Part shown: positions 48,227-58,951 of the stretch, piece after piece | Layout of the letters: every line of letters starts with the position of its first letter | Position numbering within the stretch: position 1 is the first letter of the stretch | From: Pseudomonas poae | Lineage (GTDB): Bacteria > Pseudomonadota > Gammaproteobacteria > Pseudomonadales > Pseudomonadaceae | Length of the DNA stretch: 64,000 bases | Direction: 5' to 3' | NCBI RefSeq assembly: GCF_001439785.1 | Contig: NZ_JYLI01000008.1 | Location: 62,001 to 126,000 of the forward strand | The notes under the pieces: generated by a model | Seen by the model: the letters and a program-made list of their open reading frames with translations, nothing else | The model's database searches: none | Told to the model about the DNA's origin: nothing | Translations under genes and position numbers: made by a program

Positions 48227-49765
48227 ATGTCGGTTATCGAACCGCCCTTGTCGTTCAACCCCGCAGGTATCGAGCTGGATCGCCGCTTTGGCCTGACCCG
48301 TCAGCTGTACCTTGCCCTGCGCCAGCGGGTGCTTGATGCGCGTCTGGTCAGCGGGACGCGATTGCCAGCCAGCCGTGACCTGGCTGCCGCGCTCGGTATT
48401 TCCCGTAATAGCGTGGTCAGGGCGTATGACCAGCTGTATGCCGAGGGCTTTATCGAGACGCGGGTGGGCGATGGCACCTATGTAGCGCAGTTACCCCAGG
48501 CGGCAATGCCCGCCAAAAAACTATCCACAAAACTGTCCACAGCCTTATCAACATGCTTACCCACAGGTTTATCCACAAATTGCCCGGATTCCAGTGTCAA
48601 AGTTATCCACAGCGGTGCGCTGGACCGCTTGCAAATCCATCATCTTGCACGGCCTCCCAGCGGCCCGCCGCGAGCGTTTCGGGTCGGTGTGCCGGCCTTC
48701 GATCTGTTCCCTTTTGAGGTGTGGGCCAAGCTGAATGCGGCGTTCTGGCGCCGACCCGCCCTGCAGCACCTCTGCTATGGCGACCCGGCCGGTGACATGC
48801 GCCTGCGTGGCCTGATCGCCGCCTACTTGCGCAGCTCCCGCGGTCTGCAATGCACGGCTGAGCAAATAGTGATCACCAGCGGTGCGCAGCAGGCCATCAG
48901 CCTTTGTGCACAGCTGCTGGTGGAGCCAGGCGACCACGTGGCCATCGAGAATCCGGGGTACCAGGCCGCCGCTCACGCGTTCGCCGTGGCCGGTGGCCGA
49001 TTGCACGGCGTGACGGTGGACAGCGAAGGCATCGACTGTGCTGCCCTCAATGCCCTTGAGCATTGCCGCCTGGCCTACGTCACCCCGTCCCATCAATACC
49101 CGCTGGGGGTGGTGATGAGCCTGGCGCGACGTTTGGAGTTATTGGCCTGGGCCGAGCGGACCGACGGTTGGGTGATCGAGGACGACTATGACGGCGAATA
49201 CCGCTACAGCGGCGCACCGCTGGCGCCATTGGCGGCGTTGGACCGCAGCGGGCGCGTGCTCTATGTCGGCACCTTCGGCAAGGTGGCCTTTCCCGCATTG
49301 CGTCTGGGCTACCTGGTGTTGCCGCCGGGTCTGGTAGAGCCGTTCTCACGGCGCCGTGCCATCGACATGCGCCACTCCGAGGTCAGCACCCAGGCGGTGA
49401 TGGCCGAATTCATGGCGGCGGGGCATTTTCAGCGACACATCCGGCGCATGCGTCGCGCCGCACTGAGCCGTCTCGCTGCGCTGCAGAGCGGCTGGCCGGG
49501 CCCATTGCCCGGCGTGAGCGGCCTGCCCACGGTCGTTGCCGGCCTGCACCTGAGCGTGCGGGTAGACAGCCTCGCCCGTGAACGGCAATTGCTGATGCAG
49601 GCGGAGGCGGTGGGGGTTGAGATCACCGGCCTGAGCCGATACTGGCTACCCGATTCCAGCACGCCGCCCGACCAGCGCGCCGGGCTGGTGCTCGGCTTTG
49701 CGGCTGTGCCTGTGGCGCAGATCGCGCAGGCCCTGGAGCGCCTGCGCCAGGCCTGGGGTGGCTAA
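48227..49765 (+). CDS. MocR/GabR-type regulator with aminotransferase domain
   Basis: 512 residues. A GntR winged HTH (LDARLVSGTRLPASRDLAAA; about 35-80) is joined by a linker to a fold-type-I aminotransferase domain (about 145-500) with the PLP Lys in GTFGKVAFP and EDDYDGEYRY. The linker includes five X-L-(S/P)-T repeats (residues 98-117) whose DNA is a 12-bp tandem array of DnaA-box-like 9-mers (48521-48611). It probably controls the divergent acetyltransferase run. Its stop overlaps the toxin-gene stop by 2 bases. Confidence 0.9.
   Translation: MSVIEPPLSFNPAGIELDRRFGLTRQLYLALRQRVLDARLVSGTRLPASRDLAAALGISRNSVVRAYDQLYAEGFIETRVGDGTYVAQLPQAAMPAKKLSTKLSTALSTCLPTGLSTNCPDSSVKVIHSGALDRLQIHHLARPPSGPPRAFRVGVPAFDLFPFEVWAKLNAAFWRRPALQHLCYGDPAGDMRLRGLIAAYLRSSRGLQCTAEQIVITSGAQQAISLCAQLLVEPGDHVAIENPGYQAAAHAFAVAGGRLHGVTVDSEGIDCAALNALEHCRLAYVTPSHQYPLGVVMSLARRLELLAWAERTDGWVIEDDYDGEYRYSGAPLAPLAALDRSGRVLYVGTFGKVAFPALRLGYLVLPPGLVEPFSRRRAIDMRHSEVSTQAVMAEFMAAGHFQRHIRRMRRAALSRLAALQSGWPGPLPGVSGLPTVVAGLHLSVRVDSLARERQLLMQAEAVGVEITGLSRYWLPDSSTPPDQRAGLVLGFAAVPVAQIAQALERLRQAWGG
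48521..48611 (+). repeat. 12-bp tandem array of DnaA-box-like 9-mers
   Basis: 9-mers, all in one orientation: CTATCCACA 48521, CTGTCCACA 48533, TTATCAACA 48545, TTACCCACA 48557, TTATCCACA 48569 (12-bp steps), then TTATCCACA 48603. Two are exact DnaA boxes; four have one or two changes. It lies in the coding linker of the MocR gene. Confidence 0.75.
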
Positions 49766-52700
49766 ACCCCTGCAGGAGGTGGGTTAAAAAACAGCGATCG
49801 AGCCAGTTGCGGGCTTATTTCACTGCGGTATACCGCAATATTGTCGCGTTCGTCGCCGCGGCCGGTTGGTTGATACTTGCCGCCCAGACGCCGCTGCGCC
49901 TTGGTTTTAAGGTGCGCTGCGGTGTAAGTCTCCTCTGGGCTGACCAAGTCCTTGTAGTGAAAATGCGCATACCACAGCGCATTGGCGCTTTGCGTGTCGA
50001 GGATTTCATATTCCTTCAAATAGCCTTTGTGACGCCCGGCCAGCTTACTGCGCGCGCCCGGGAACGGTTTGATGGTGATCTCCTTTTCGCGGTACAGCAG
50101 TTCGACATGAGCGGCTGTAGGGGGGCGTTGCTTGAGCATGTCGAGCTTGACCCGGCGACCCTCTGCATAGAGGCGTTTGACGGCACTGTCGAGGTTGCGA
50201 TTGGTCAGCGCCGCCGACGACGAACTGCTTTCGGTCTGGTTACTGGCGGTCAGAGCCGAGTCGATATCGCGGCTGGCCTGCTCCAACTCGTCGGCCTTGC
50301 GGTGGAAGCGCTCTTCGATTTCCACCGGCAGGCGGCGTGCTTCGCCGGCCAGTCCTTTGGTGCGCTCGATGAAACGCTCGACATCATCGAGCAGCGCCTG
50401 GGCGCCGGTGATGCTGACGGCCACATCTCGCGCCGTTCCGCGCGCGGGCTGTGGCGACACGCGTCGGCGTTCGACCCACACGCCGTCTTTCTCATGAAAC
50501 AGCGCTATCACTTTTCCGGTCAGTGGCTGCTTGACCTCCACCAGGGGTGTCGGCTCACCGCTGTTTGACGGGCGTTCCTCACCCACCACCACCCCCTTGA
50601 AGCGGGTCTTGATCACCCTTGTCCGAGGTTTCGGGACAGGCCTGGACGGACCGGCTGTCATCGACTCCAGCGCTTTGCGTTCGCGCAACAGGCTGGTCAG
50701 CCGCTTGGTCGCCCGTTGGGAAAATTGCTCGGTGAGCTGTTGCAGGGTTTCAAGAGCCGGTCGGTGCACAGCCTGCGGGAAGTCGGCCGGCAAGTCGGCC
50801 ATGCTTTGGTCCAGCCCGGCAAACTGCTCCACCAGGCTGTCGAACAACTGGATCTGCTCATCCAGCGTGGCCGGGTTATTCGGCTGCGAGGCTTCACACA
50901 GGCTCTGTACCGCGAGATCGGCCCTGTCGACCATCTGGCTCAGGGTCAAACGGGCATCGGCCGCAGCGCCCTCGTTCAAGCACAAAAAGCGCGCCAGGGT
51001 GATGCGAAAGGCCTTGAGATCATCCACGGCCAACTTGGGCAGAAGCGAGGCCTGTTGATCGGCGAACAGCACGCCTTCGGCACCCAACGCGCGCGCGTCC
51101 TTAAAGTGTGCCTCCAGGTAATTGAGGCGATCTATCACCGCTTGGGTGGAGGCATCGACGCGGCGACAATCTTCAATGGCCGTGCGGGGCACCGGCACGT
51201 CTTCAAGGTCAAGGTAGTCAGAGACGCTCAGCAAGTCTTCTTCAAGGTGGGTCATTTGTTCAGCGGTGGCGCTGCGCGCCAGGATGATCTGGTCGCCCAG
51301 GTAGCCGAGCATGGCCTGCTGATATGTGGGCACGGTATCGAGGATATTCAGCGATTTGAGCTGGGAGATCGGCAGGTCCAATTCTTCAAGGCGGGTTGTC
51401 ACATTCGTCAGGTAAGTGCTGCGGGCCTGCGCACGATCAGCCGGGTCTGCCTTCTCAATCGCCTCCTGCAGGTCCACCAGTTGCTTGCGCCGCTGTTCCA
51501 GCTGGGTATCGAAGGCATCCAGCTGTTCGCGCAGTTCACGGATTTTCGGCGGCCTCAGGCGCTGGCCCTTCTGCCGCCGGCTGCGCAGCCCGCCGCCGCG
51601 CAGGCGCAGCCGGGTATCGATAAACCATTGGCCGAGGCGGTTGTTGACCAACGGCGGGCCCAAGCGATCCGGATTTTTGGGGTCGATGATCAGTACCGCG
51701 TCATTTTCGTCCAGTGTCACCTCAAACCAGCGATGCGCGACCGGTGCGTACCACTTCGAGCCTTTCGGATAAAGATGCAGATGGGCGCCAGGCGTGGTGG
51801 TCTGTTCGCCCAGCCCTTCGGGTTTGCTCAGGCTGAAACTGTCCAGCGTCGCGGCGAGGTTGAGGCGGCTGCGCGTCAGCGCGCCACTGAAGTGCACGCT
51901 CATGTCATGGGTGGCGGTCAAGTGGGCAATATCGAGGGTCGGTTTCTGGATGATCGACAGTTTGGCCGGCAGCGGCGCCTTGGGTGCCGGCGCCTTTTCA
52001 AGCGCAACCGTTGGCCTGTGCTGCTCGCTGACGTGCAGCGCCAGCGCCATGCCCAGCGTCAGGAAAAAATCCACGGCTGCGCCGACGCCCTTGGACGTGT
52101 CGCCGCTTTCTTCGGCATCGATGCCTTGCTGCACGTCGTCCAGAAGCTGCCAGACCCACGCTGCAGCGCCTGCCGTTCGCCCCATGAACGGCAGCGCGGC
52201 GTTGAGCAGCACCCAGCCAGCGTGCTTGAAGCTTTCCCAGCGTGCCTGCGCATTCGAAACCGATTGCCGATCCGCCAGGGTCACCAGCGCACGGGCGTTA
52301 GCCGTGTAAAGCGCTGTGAACACATCGCTGTCCAGCAATTGGGTGTCGAGTTCGACAGGCCCGCTCATTACCCATGAACTGACGGGCGCGCTGAGCAGTT
52401 CAGGCAGCACCCAGGGGGAAGGCACGCTGCCCGGAAAGACGAATTGCGTGTAGTCGTTACGCACGTCGTCAGCCAGCCAGGCGAGCACTGACTGGCGTAG
52501 CTCAGTGTCCTGTTTGATCGCGTAAAGCAGATTGGTCGGTGAGGGAAATTGCATCAAGGGTTCGCCGGCCAACGGTCGATACAGCAGACAAGGGCCGTTT
52601 TTCGGATCCTGCGGCCCGATGATGAACATGTTTTCAACCCGATCCGCAGCGCCGCCCAACCGCCGTGTGGGGCGCAATGCCATGGGCCGGATGACCACCG

Positions 52701-54345
52701 CGTAGCCGTTTACCTTGCGCTGCGTTGCGTCTTCGAGCATCACGGCGCACACATACCGATAACCCAGTTCATCCAGGTCGAATTCCTGGCGAATCTTGTA
52801 CTGCAGCGCCAGCAGCGGCAGTTGCAGGCGCAGTTGCTCGGTGTACAGGCGTTGACGACGTTGAGTTTGCGCCGGGTCCTTGAGTAGCCGCGTGTTGACC
52901 TGTTCAGGGTAGTGGCGGCCGATATCGGCCTGGACAATCAGTTGCTCCAGGTAGGCGACCGTCATCCAGGCCGGCGCTGCTTTGCCATTGCGGTAGCTCA
53001 GGGTTTTGTTGCCCAGTGGCAACTCGGCAAGATTCTGCAGGGCCAGTTCGATCAGCTTGAAGGTTTCGGTTTGAGTGGCGCCGGGTATAGCGATGGTGCC
53101 CCAGACCACCTGGCTGGTGACGGTGATCTCTATGTTGTCCAGGTTCAGATGCGCGGCCTCGGGATGGTCCTTGAGCAACTCTGTCAGTAGCGCCTGGCGC
53201 GCAAAATCGGTGATCGACGGCAGCTCATCCGTGAAGGTCTTGCCTTCGTTCTGAACGGACAGGGTGCCCAGGTCCATCATGTAGCGCGCGTAGGCGGTCT
53301 GATCGGTCTGCGATGCCTTTAACAACCAGTCGGGTAAAGCGCTGCGTATTTCATCGATCCTCGATGGCTTGATCACCGCTCCGGTCGCGGGCGTATTCAA
53401 GTCATGGGTGGGCAGCAGGGTCGGTGTATGCGTGGAGAAAAAGTCGATGTCACCAATGGCCTCGAGTTGCAGGCCGATCAAACTGCAGGCCTGGTACTCG
53501 AAGAAATTGCCATCTGGTTCCAGCAGCCGCCAGTGCAGTTGCGCGTCGGCGGTGCCCTGATAAGAAGCCAGTGTTTTGCCGAACGCCTCCAGGCTGGCAA
53601 ACTTTTTGTACCCGGCGTTGATCGAGTAGGTGAGCAGGATGGTTTTCTGCCCGTGGCGCGCGACCAGCACGGCAGTGGACAGCAGGCTGATATGCTGGAC
53701 GCTTGAGCCGTCCTGACGGTCGATGTCCACAAGGTAGGTGCGAGTGGCGTATTTGTCGTGGGGCAGGCGCTCAGCGTAATCGGGATAGTGATACACCAGG
53801 CGGGCCACGGCGCAGTCGTCGGTATCCCAGTCATCCATCTCCTGCACATTCCAGATATCACGCAGGGTCTTGGCCAGCACGCGCCAGCGCGTGCCATTGG
53901 TGCCTGCACTCTGGTTCCAGAAATCCACCTGTTGCTCCTGGAACGCCACGCGCAGCAAGGGTGCCAGCTCGTTGATCAGCCGCCCGATGGCATCGATCTT
54001 CACGGGCAGGTGCGCTTCGCGGTCGCTGCCCGAAAGGCTCACCAAGTAGTGCTCGTTATCGAGGTAAGTCACCGGCGCCTGAGCGAATGCACTGCGTGTG
54101 AGGGCGCCGGTGAGGGTTTCTCCAAAGGCTTTTTCGGGGATGAGTTCGCCGTCTTGCACAGACCATCTCGGGGTTCTGACGATGGCCAGATTCGGGTTGA
54201 GATTCAGTGTCGGGTACAGTTCGTGCAGCGCCGTTTTCAAGGTGGCTGAAGCCACTTCACGCAGGGACGGGCCAGTGATCAGTTGGGTCAGCAGCTCGTT
54301 GTTGTCGGTCAATAAGGCGGGACGTGGGGTAAGCGTTGAAGCCAT
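49762..54345 (-). CDS. Giant dermonecrotic-toxin-domain (DUF6543-like) protein
   Basis: 1527 residues from the ATG complementary to 54343-54345, with AGGAG 6 nt upstream. No signal peptide. The N-terminal 500 residues are of the Pseudomonas dermonecrotic-toxin-like type; a hydrophobic stretch (VLLNAALPFMGRTAGAAAWV and VDFFLTLGMALALHV, about 730-800) could be a translocation or pore segment. A coiled-coil region follows (about 945-1250), and the protein ends in a basic domain with YLKEYEILD, WYAHFHY, AHLKTKAQRR and IAVYRSEI. No secretion or immunity gene is adjacent. A toxin role is inferred; no catalytic motif was identified. Confidence 0.75.
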   Translation of the reverse strand: MASTLTPRPALLTDNNELLTQLITGPSLREVASATLKTALHELYPTLNLNPNLAIVRTPRWSVQDGELIPEKAFGETLTGALTRSAFAQAPVTYLDNEHYLVSLSGSDREAHLPVKIDAIGRLINELAPLLRVAFQEQQVDFWNQSAGTNGTRWRVLAKTLRDIWNVQEMDDWDTDDCAVARLVYHYPDYAERLPHDKYATRTYLVDIDRQDGSSVQHISLLSTAVLVARHGQKTILLTYSINAGYKKFASLEAFGKTLASYQGTADAQLHWRLLEPDGNFFEYQACSLIGLQLEAIGDIDFFSTHTPTLLPTHDLNTPATGAVIKPSRIDEIRSALPDWLLKASQTDQTAYARYMMDLGTLSVQNEGKTFTDELPSITDFARQALLTELLKDHPEAAHLNLDNIEITVTSQVVWGTIAIPGATQTETFKLIELALQNLAELPLGNKTLSYRNGKAAPAWMTVAYLEQLIVQADIGRHYPEQVNTRLLKDPAQTQRRQRLYTEQLRLQLPLLALQYKIRQEFDLDELGYRYVCAVMLEDATQRKVNGYAVVIRPMALRPTRRLGGAADRVENMFIIGPQDPKNGPCLLYRPLAGEPLMQFPSPTNLLYAIKQDTELRQSVLAWLADDVRNDYTQFVFPGSVPSPWVLPELLSAPVSSWVMSGPVELDTQLLDSDVFTALYTANARALVTLADRQSVSNAQARWESFKHAGWVLLNAALPFMGRTAGAAAWVWQLLDDVQQGIDAEESGDTSKGVGAAVDFFLTLGMALALHVSEQHRPTVALEKAPAPKAPLPAKLSIIQKPTLDIAHLTATHDMSVHFSGALTRSRLNLAATLDSFSLSKPEGLGEQTTTPGAHLHLYPKGSKWYAPVAHRWFEVTLDENDAVLIIDPKNPDRLGPPLVNNRLGQWFIDTRLRLRGGGLRSRRQKGQRLRPPKIRELREQLDAFDTQLEQRRKQLVDLQEAIEKADPADRAQARSTYLTNVTTRLEELDLPISQLKSLNILDTVPTYQQAMLGYLGDQIILARSATAEQMTHLEEDLLSVSDYLDLEDVPVPRTAIEDCRRVDASTQAVIDRLNYLEAHFKDARALGAEGVLFADQQASLLPKLAVDDLKAFRITLARFLCLNEGAAADARLTLSQMVDRADLAVQSLCEASQPNNPATLDEQIQLFDSLVEQFAGLDQSMADLPADFPQAVHRPALETLQQLTEQFSQRATKRLTSLLRERKALESMTAGPSRPVPKPRTRVIKTRFKGVVVGEERPSNSGEPTPLVEVKQPLTGKVIALFHEKDGVWVERRRVSPQPARGTARDVAVSITGAQALLDDVERFIERTKGLAGEARRLPVEIEERFHRKADELEQASRDIDSALTASNQTESSSSSAALTNRNLDSAVKRLYAEGRRVKLDMLKQRPPTAAHVELLYREKEITIKPFPGARSKLAGRHKGYLKEYEILDTQSANALWYAHFHYKDLVSPEETYTAAHLKTKAQRRLGGKYQPTGRGDERDNIAVYRSEISPQLARSLFFNPPPAGV

Positions 54346-54455
54346 GGAAAACTCCTGACGAGCCTGAGAGTGGAAACGACCCGAGGGCATGCCTGGGGTG
54401 TTGCCATACTAGGAACCGCTCAGTCAGGAGGGCGGTGATTATGTAAGGGCGGGCC

Positions 54456-55433
54456 TCAGCCCAGTTCACCGCACAGGTTGGCTTCCACCAGGCGCCGCAC
54501 TTGGGCGTGATCCAGCCCGGCACCGAGTAGCGCGTTGAGCTTGCCGAACGCCGCTTCGCGGGTCATGCCGCCACCGGAGAGCACGCCCACACCGCGCAGG
54601 CGGCTGCCGGCTTCGTAGATGTCCAGCTCCACGCCGCCTTCATGGCATTGGGTGATCGCGACCACGGCAATGCCCTTGTCCTGCGCCCGCTGCAGGCTGG
54701 CGAGAAACTCGGGGTTGTCGCTGGGGCCGGTGCCGCTGCCGAAGCATTCGAGGATCAGCCCGTGAATGCCGCTGTCGATCAGGCCATCCAACTGCGCCGC
54801 GCCAATACCGGGCACCAGCGGCAGCACGCCGACGCTGGCCAGGGTTTTCGGCTGGCGATAATCCAGCGCCGTGGGGAGCGAGGCGACACGCGCCACGCCG
54901 CCCTGACGCTTGAGGGCCGCAAAGGGATTGCGCCCGAAACTGCGAATTTTCGCGCAGGCGGTGGGCGCCAGCAGCGCGCCGTGAAAGTGCAGGTGCACCC
55001 CCGGCGCCAAGCCTGCGCCCAGAGCGGCCAAGGCGCCGCTGACATTCTCCCAGGCATCGCTGTCGGGCACGCCGGCCGGCAGCATCGATCCGGTGAACAC
55101 CAGCGGCACCGGCAGGCCGAGTAGTTGGAAGCTCATGGCGGCGGCGCTGTAGGCCAGTGTGTCGGTGCCGTGCAGGATCAGCACGGCGTCGCAACCGGCG
55201 TCCAGCGCATCGATCACCGCCGTGCGCAGGCGCTGCCAGTAAGCGGGGGTCATGTTGGCGCTGTCGATCAGCGGCGCCATTTCCTGAAAGCGCCATGTAG
55301 GCACGTGCGCATCGGCGAGTTGCTCACGCATGCGCGCTTCAAAACCCGAAGCAGGTGCCAGGCCGTTGGCGCTGGCCTGCATGCCGATGGTACCGCCGGT
55401 GTAGAGCACCATCACGTTGTTGGCTGATTGCAT
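54456..55433 (-). CDS. Type I asparaginase
   Basis: 325 residues, no signal peptide, so cytoplasmic. The first catalytic motif is YTGGTIGMQ (Thr near 14) and the second HGTDTLAYS. It hydrolyses asparagine to aspartate and ammonia. The next two upstream genes encode an alanine/glycine-type symporter and aspartase, so together they make a route from amino acids to fumarate. A 77-nt gap separates it from the symporter. Confidence 0.92.
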   Translation of the reverse strand: MQSANNVMVLYTGGTIGMQASANGLAPASGFEARMREQLADAHVPTWRFQEMAPLIDSANMTPAYWQRLRTAVIDALDAGCDAVLILHGTDTLAYSAAAMSFQLLGLPVPLVFTGSMLPAGVPDSDAWENVSGALAALGAGLAPGVHLHFHGALLAPTACAKIRSFGRNPFAALKRQGGVARVASLPTALDYRQPKTLASVGVLPLVPGIGAAQLDGLIDSGIHGLILECFGSGTGPSDNPEFLASLQRAQDKGIAVVAITQCHEGGVELDIYEAGSRLRGVGVLSGGGMTREAAFGKLNALLGAGLDHAQVRRLVEANLCGELG

Positions 55434-55510
55434 CGAAGAATCTCCTGAACGAAAAACGCCGCCGGGCCCAGAGCATGCCCAAGGCCGGGCGGCGTGTCAT
55501 CTCTCTAGGC

Positions 55511-56956
55511 TCAGCGCGGTGCGTGCGCGCTCAGTTCAGCGGCTGGCGCTTGCTGCGGCTTTGCCGGATTGGCCGGCCAGGCGCTGCGGTCCAAGTCCAG
55601 ATCCGGGAACTGGCTGGAATCGAACACCGGCGTCTTGATGCCTGCAGCGCGCTGGCTGTCGTAGTCGTTCAGGATGCGCATGGCGATCTTGAACAGGAAC
55701 GCCAGGGCGAACAGGTTGACGAACGCGAGCAGGGTCATGGTGATGTCGGCGAAGGCGAATACGGTGCTCAGGTTCTCGATCGAACCCCAGAAGATCAGCA
55801 CCAGCACCAGCGCGCGGTAGCCCATCAACACCTTGCGGTTGTTGCCGACCAGAAAGCGCAGGTTGCTCTCGCCCAAGTAGTAGTTGTACATGATCGAGGT
55901 GAACACGAACAACGCCAGGGCCACCGAGATGAACATGCGGCCCCAGTCACCGACCACTGCGGCCAGGGAGTTCTGGGTCAGGGCAATGCCGTCGCCTTCA
56001 AAGCCCGGGGTGTAGAAGCCTGAGAGCAGGATCAGCAGCGCGGTGCAGGTGCAGATCACGAAGGTGTCGAGGAACACGCTGAACGCCTGGACCACGCCCT
56101 GGGCAATCGGGTGCTCTACCGACGCGACGGCGGCCACGTTGGGCGCACTGCCCAGGCCTGCTTCGTTGGCGAACACGCCGCGCTTGACGCCCATGATGAT
56201 CGCGCTGCCCACCAGGCCACCGAAGGCCTGGTCGAGACCGAAGGCGCTCTTGACGATGGTCGCGAGCATGGCCGGTACGTGGTCGAATTGCAGCACGATC
56301 ACGTAAAGGGTTACGGCGATGTAGATGAGAGTTTTGACGGGCACCAGCAGGTCGGCAATCGACGCGATGCGCTTGATCCCGCCGATGAACACCAGGCCCA
56401 GCAATACCGCCAGCGCCAGGCCGGTGTAGGTGGTGTCCAGACCAAAGGCGTTGTTCAGCGAGTGGGTCACGGCGTGGGCTTGCAGGCCGTTGAAGGCAAA
56501 GCCGAAGGTCACCAGCAGCAGGAACGCCATGACCATGCCCAGCCAGCGTTTGTGCAGGCCGTGCTGGATGTAATAGGCCGGGCCGCCACGGTAGGCGCCT
56601 TCAGCGTCGGTACGCTTGTACAGCTGGCCCAGGGAGCACTCGATAAAGCTCGACGACATGCCCACCAGCGCGGTGACCCACATCCAGAACACGGCACCCG
56701 GGCCACCCAGGGTCACGGCAATGCCGACGCCCGCGATGTTACCGGCACCGACGCGGCCTGCCAGGCTGAGCATCAGCGCCTGAAACGAACTGAGCTGGCC
56801 GGAGCTGCTCTTCAGGCTGTCTTTGAACACCGAAAACATGTGGAAAAAGTGGCGCAGCTGAACGAATCGCGAGCGAATCGTGAAATAACCACCGAGCCCG
56901 ACAATGAGCACGATCAGTACTTTCCCTGAGAGGAAGTCGTTGATGACTTCGAGCAT
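55511..56956 (-). CDS. Alanine/glycine:cation symporter (AGCS family)
   Basis: 481 residues with about 11 hydrophobic segments. The AGCS signature region GRVGAGNIAGVGIAVTLGGP (near 66-85) is followed by GGPAYYIQHGL. It imports small neutral amino acids with Na+ or H+. Its place between aspartase and asparaginase suggests the substrate may be linked to that path, but this is not shown by sequence. Confidence 0.92.
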   Translation of the reverse strand: MLEVINDFLSGKVLIVLIVGLGGYFTIRSRFVQLRHFFHMFSVFKDSLKSSSGQLSSFQALMLSLAGRVGAGNIAGVGIAVTLGGPGAVFWMWVTALVGMSSSFIECSLGQLYKRTDAEGAYRGGPAYYIQHGLHKRWLGMVMAFLLLVTFGFAFNGLQAHAVTHSLNNAFGLDTTYTGLALAVLLGLVFIGGIKRIASIADLLVPVKTLIYIAVTLYVIVLQFDHVPAMLATIVKSAFGLDQAFGGLVGSAIIMGVKRGVFANEAGLGSAPNVAAVASVEHPIAQGVVQAFSVFLDTFVICTCTALLILLSGFYTPGFEGDGIALTQNSLAAVVGDWGRMFISVALALFVFTSIMYNYYLGESNLRFLVGNNRKVLMGYRALVLVLIFWGSIENLSTVFAFADITMTLLAFVNLFALAFLFKIAMRILNDYDSQRAAGIKTPVFDSSQFPDLDLDRSAWPANPAKPQQAPAAELSAHAPR

Positions 56957-57257
56957 GGAGTGTTCCTCGCTGATTTTTTAATGGCAAACGCAGGAGGGCT
57001 CGACGCATCGCTCGGCACCAGGCAGTGCACGACGCTTCGACCCCAATCCTTTTGCGGGTGTTGTTATTCATGCGCTTCGCGTTGTTCCGGGCCCCGTTAC
57101 CGATGGCCGCAGACGCTATGAGGGGCGGCACTATACCTAGGCGCGCGTGATCCGTCTGCATGGGCCGATTAAAGGCTTCAGCAACACTGAATCGGGCAAG
57201 TCGGGTTTGCAGGGCGATGTTGGATTTTTTATAGGCGTCATTTCGCAACCTCAAGGC
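56957..57257. other. Intergenic region before the AGCS gene
   Basis: About 300 nt between the aspA terminator and the AGCS start. It carries the expected symporter promoter region and a weak ribosome site (GAGGAACACTCC). No further ORF or repeat was found. Confidence 0.5.
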
Positions 57258-57292
57258 AAAAAAAAGGGCCTGAAGAACGAGCCTTCAGGCCC
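57258..57292 (-). terminator. Rho-independent terminator after aspA
   Basis: GGGCCTGAAG and CCTTCAGGCCC form an eleven-base stem; on the minus strand it is followed by eight T. It lies about 55 nt past the aspA stop. Confidence 0.9.
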
Positions 57293-57345
57293 TCAAAAGG
57301 TGAGAGGTGTCTAGTCCCTCAACCTGGTGAGCGGTGCAACGAACA

Positions 57346-58770
<1,425 letters not shown>

Positions 58771-58951
58771 GACGGAAATCATCTCGATAAGGACCCGGAA
58801 CAGGCCGGAACGCTGCGAATGCTAGGCGTGTGGACGTTTTTGGGCCAATGCTGTTAAACACTGGGCTATGCACAAACGGCATAATGTCGGCGTGACCCAG
58901 CTATCATGACGGGCGTGTGTGCCAAAATGGTGCGTGGCCTTGGAGGCAGTG

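Noticed and set aside
48521..48611. Origin of replication
   Set aside because: No AT-rich unwinding region or dnaA/dnaN genes beside the boxes, and they lie within a coding sequence; a DnaA-binding cluster is the more modest reading.
50716..52377. 553-codon plus-strand frame
   Set aside because: Antisense to the giant toxin-like gene, no domain seen, no ribosome-binding site.
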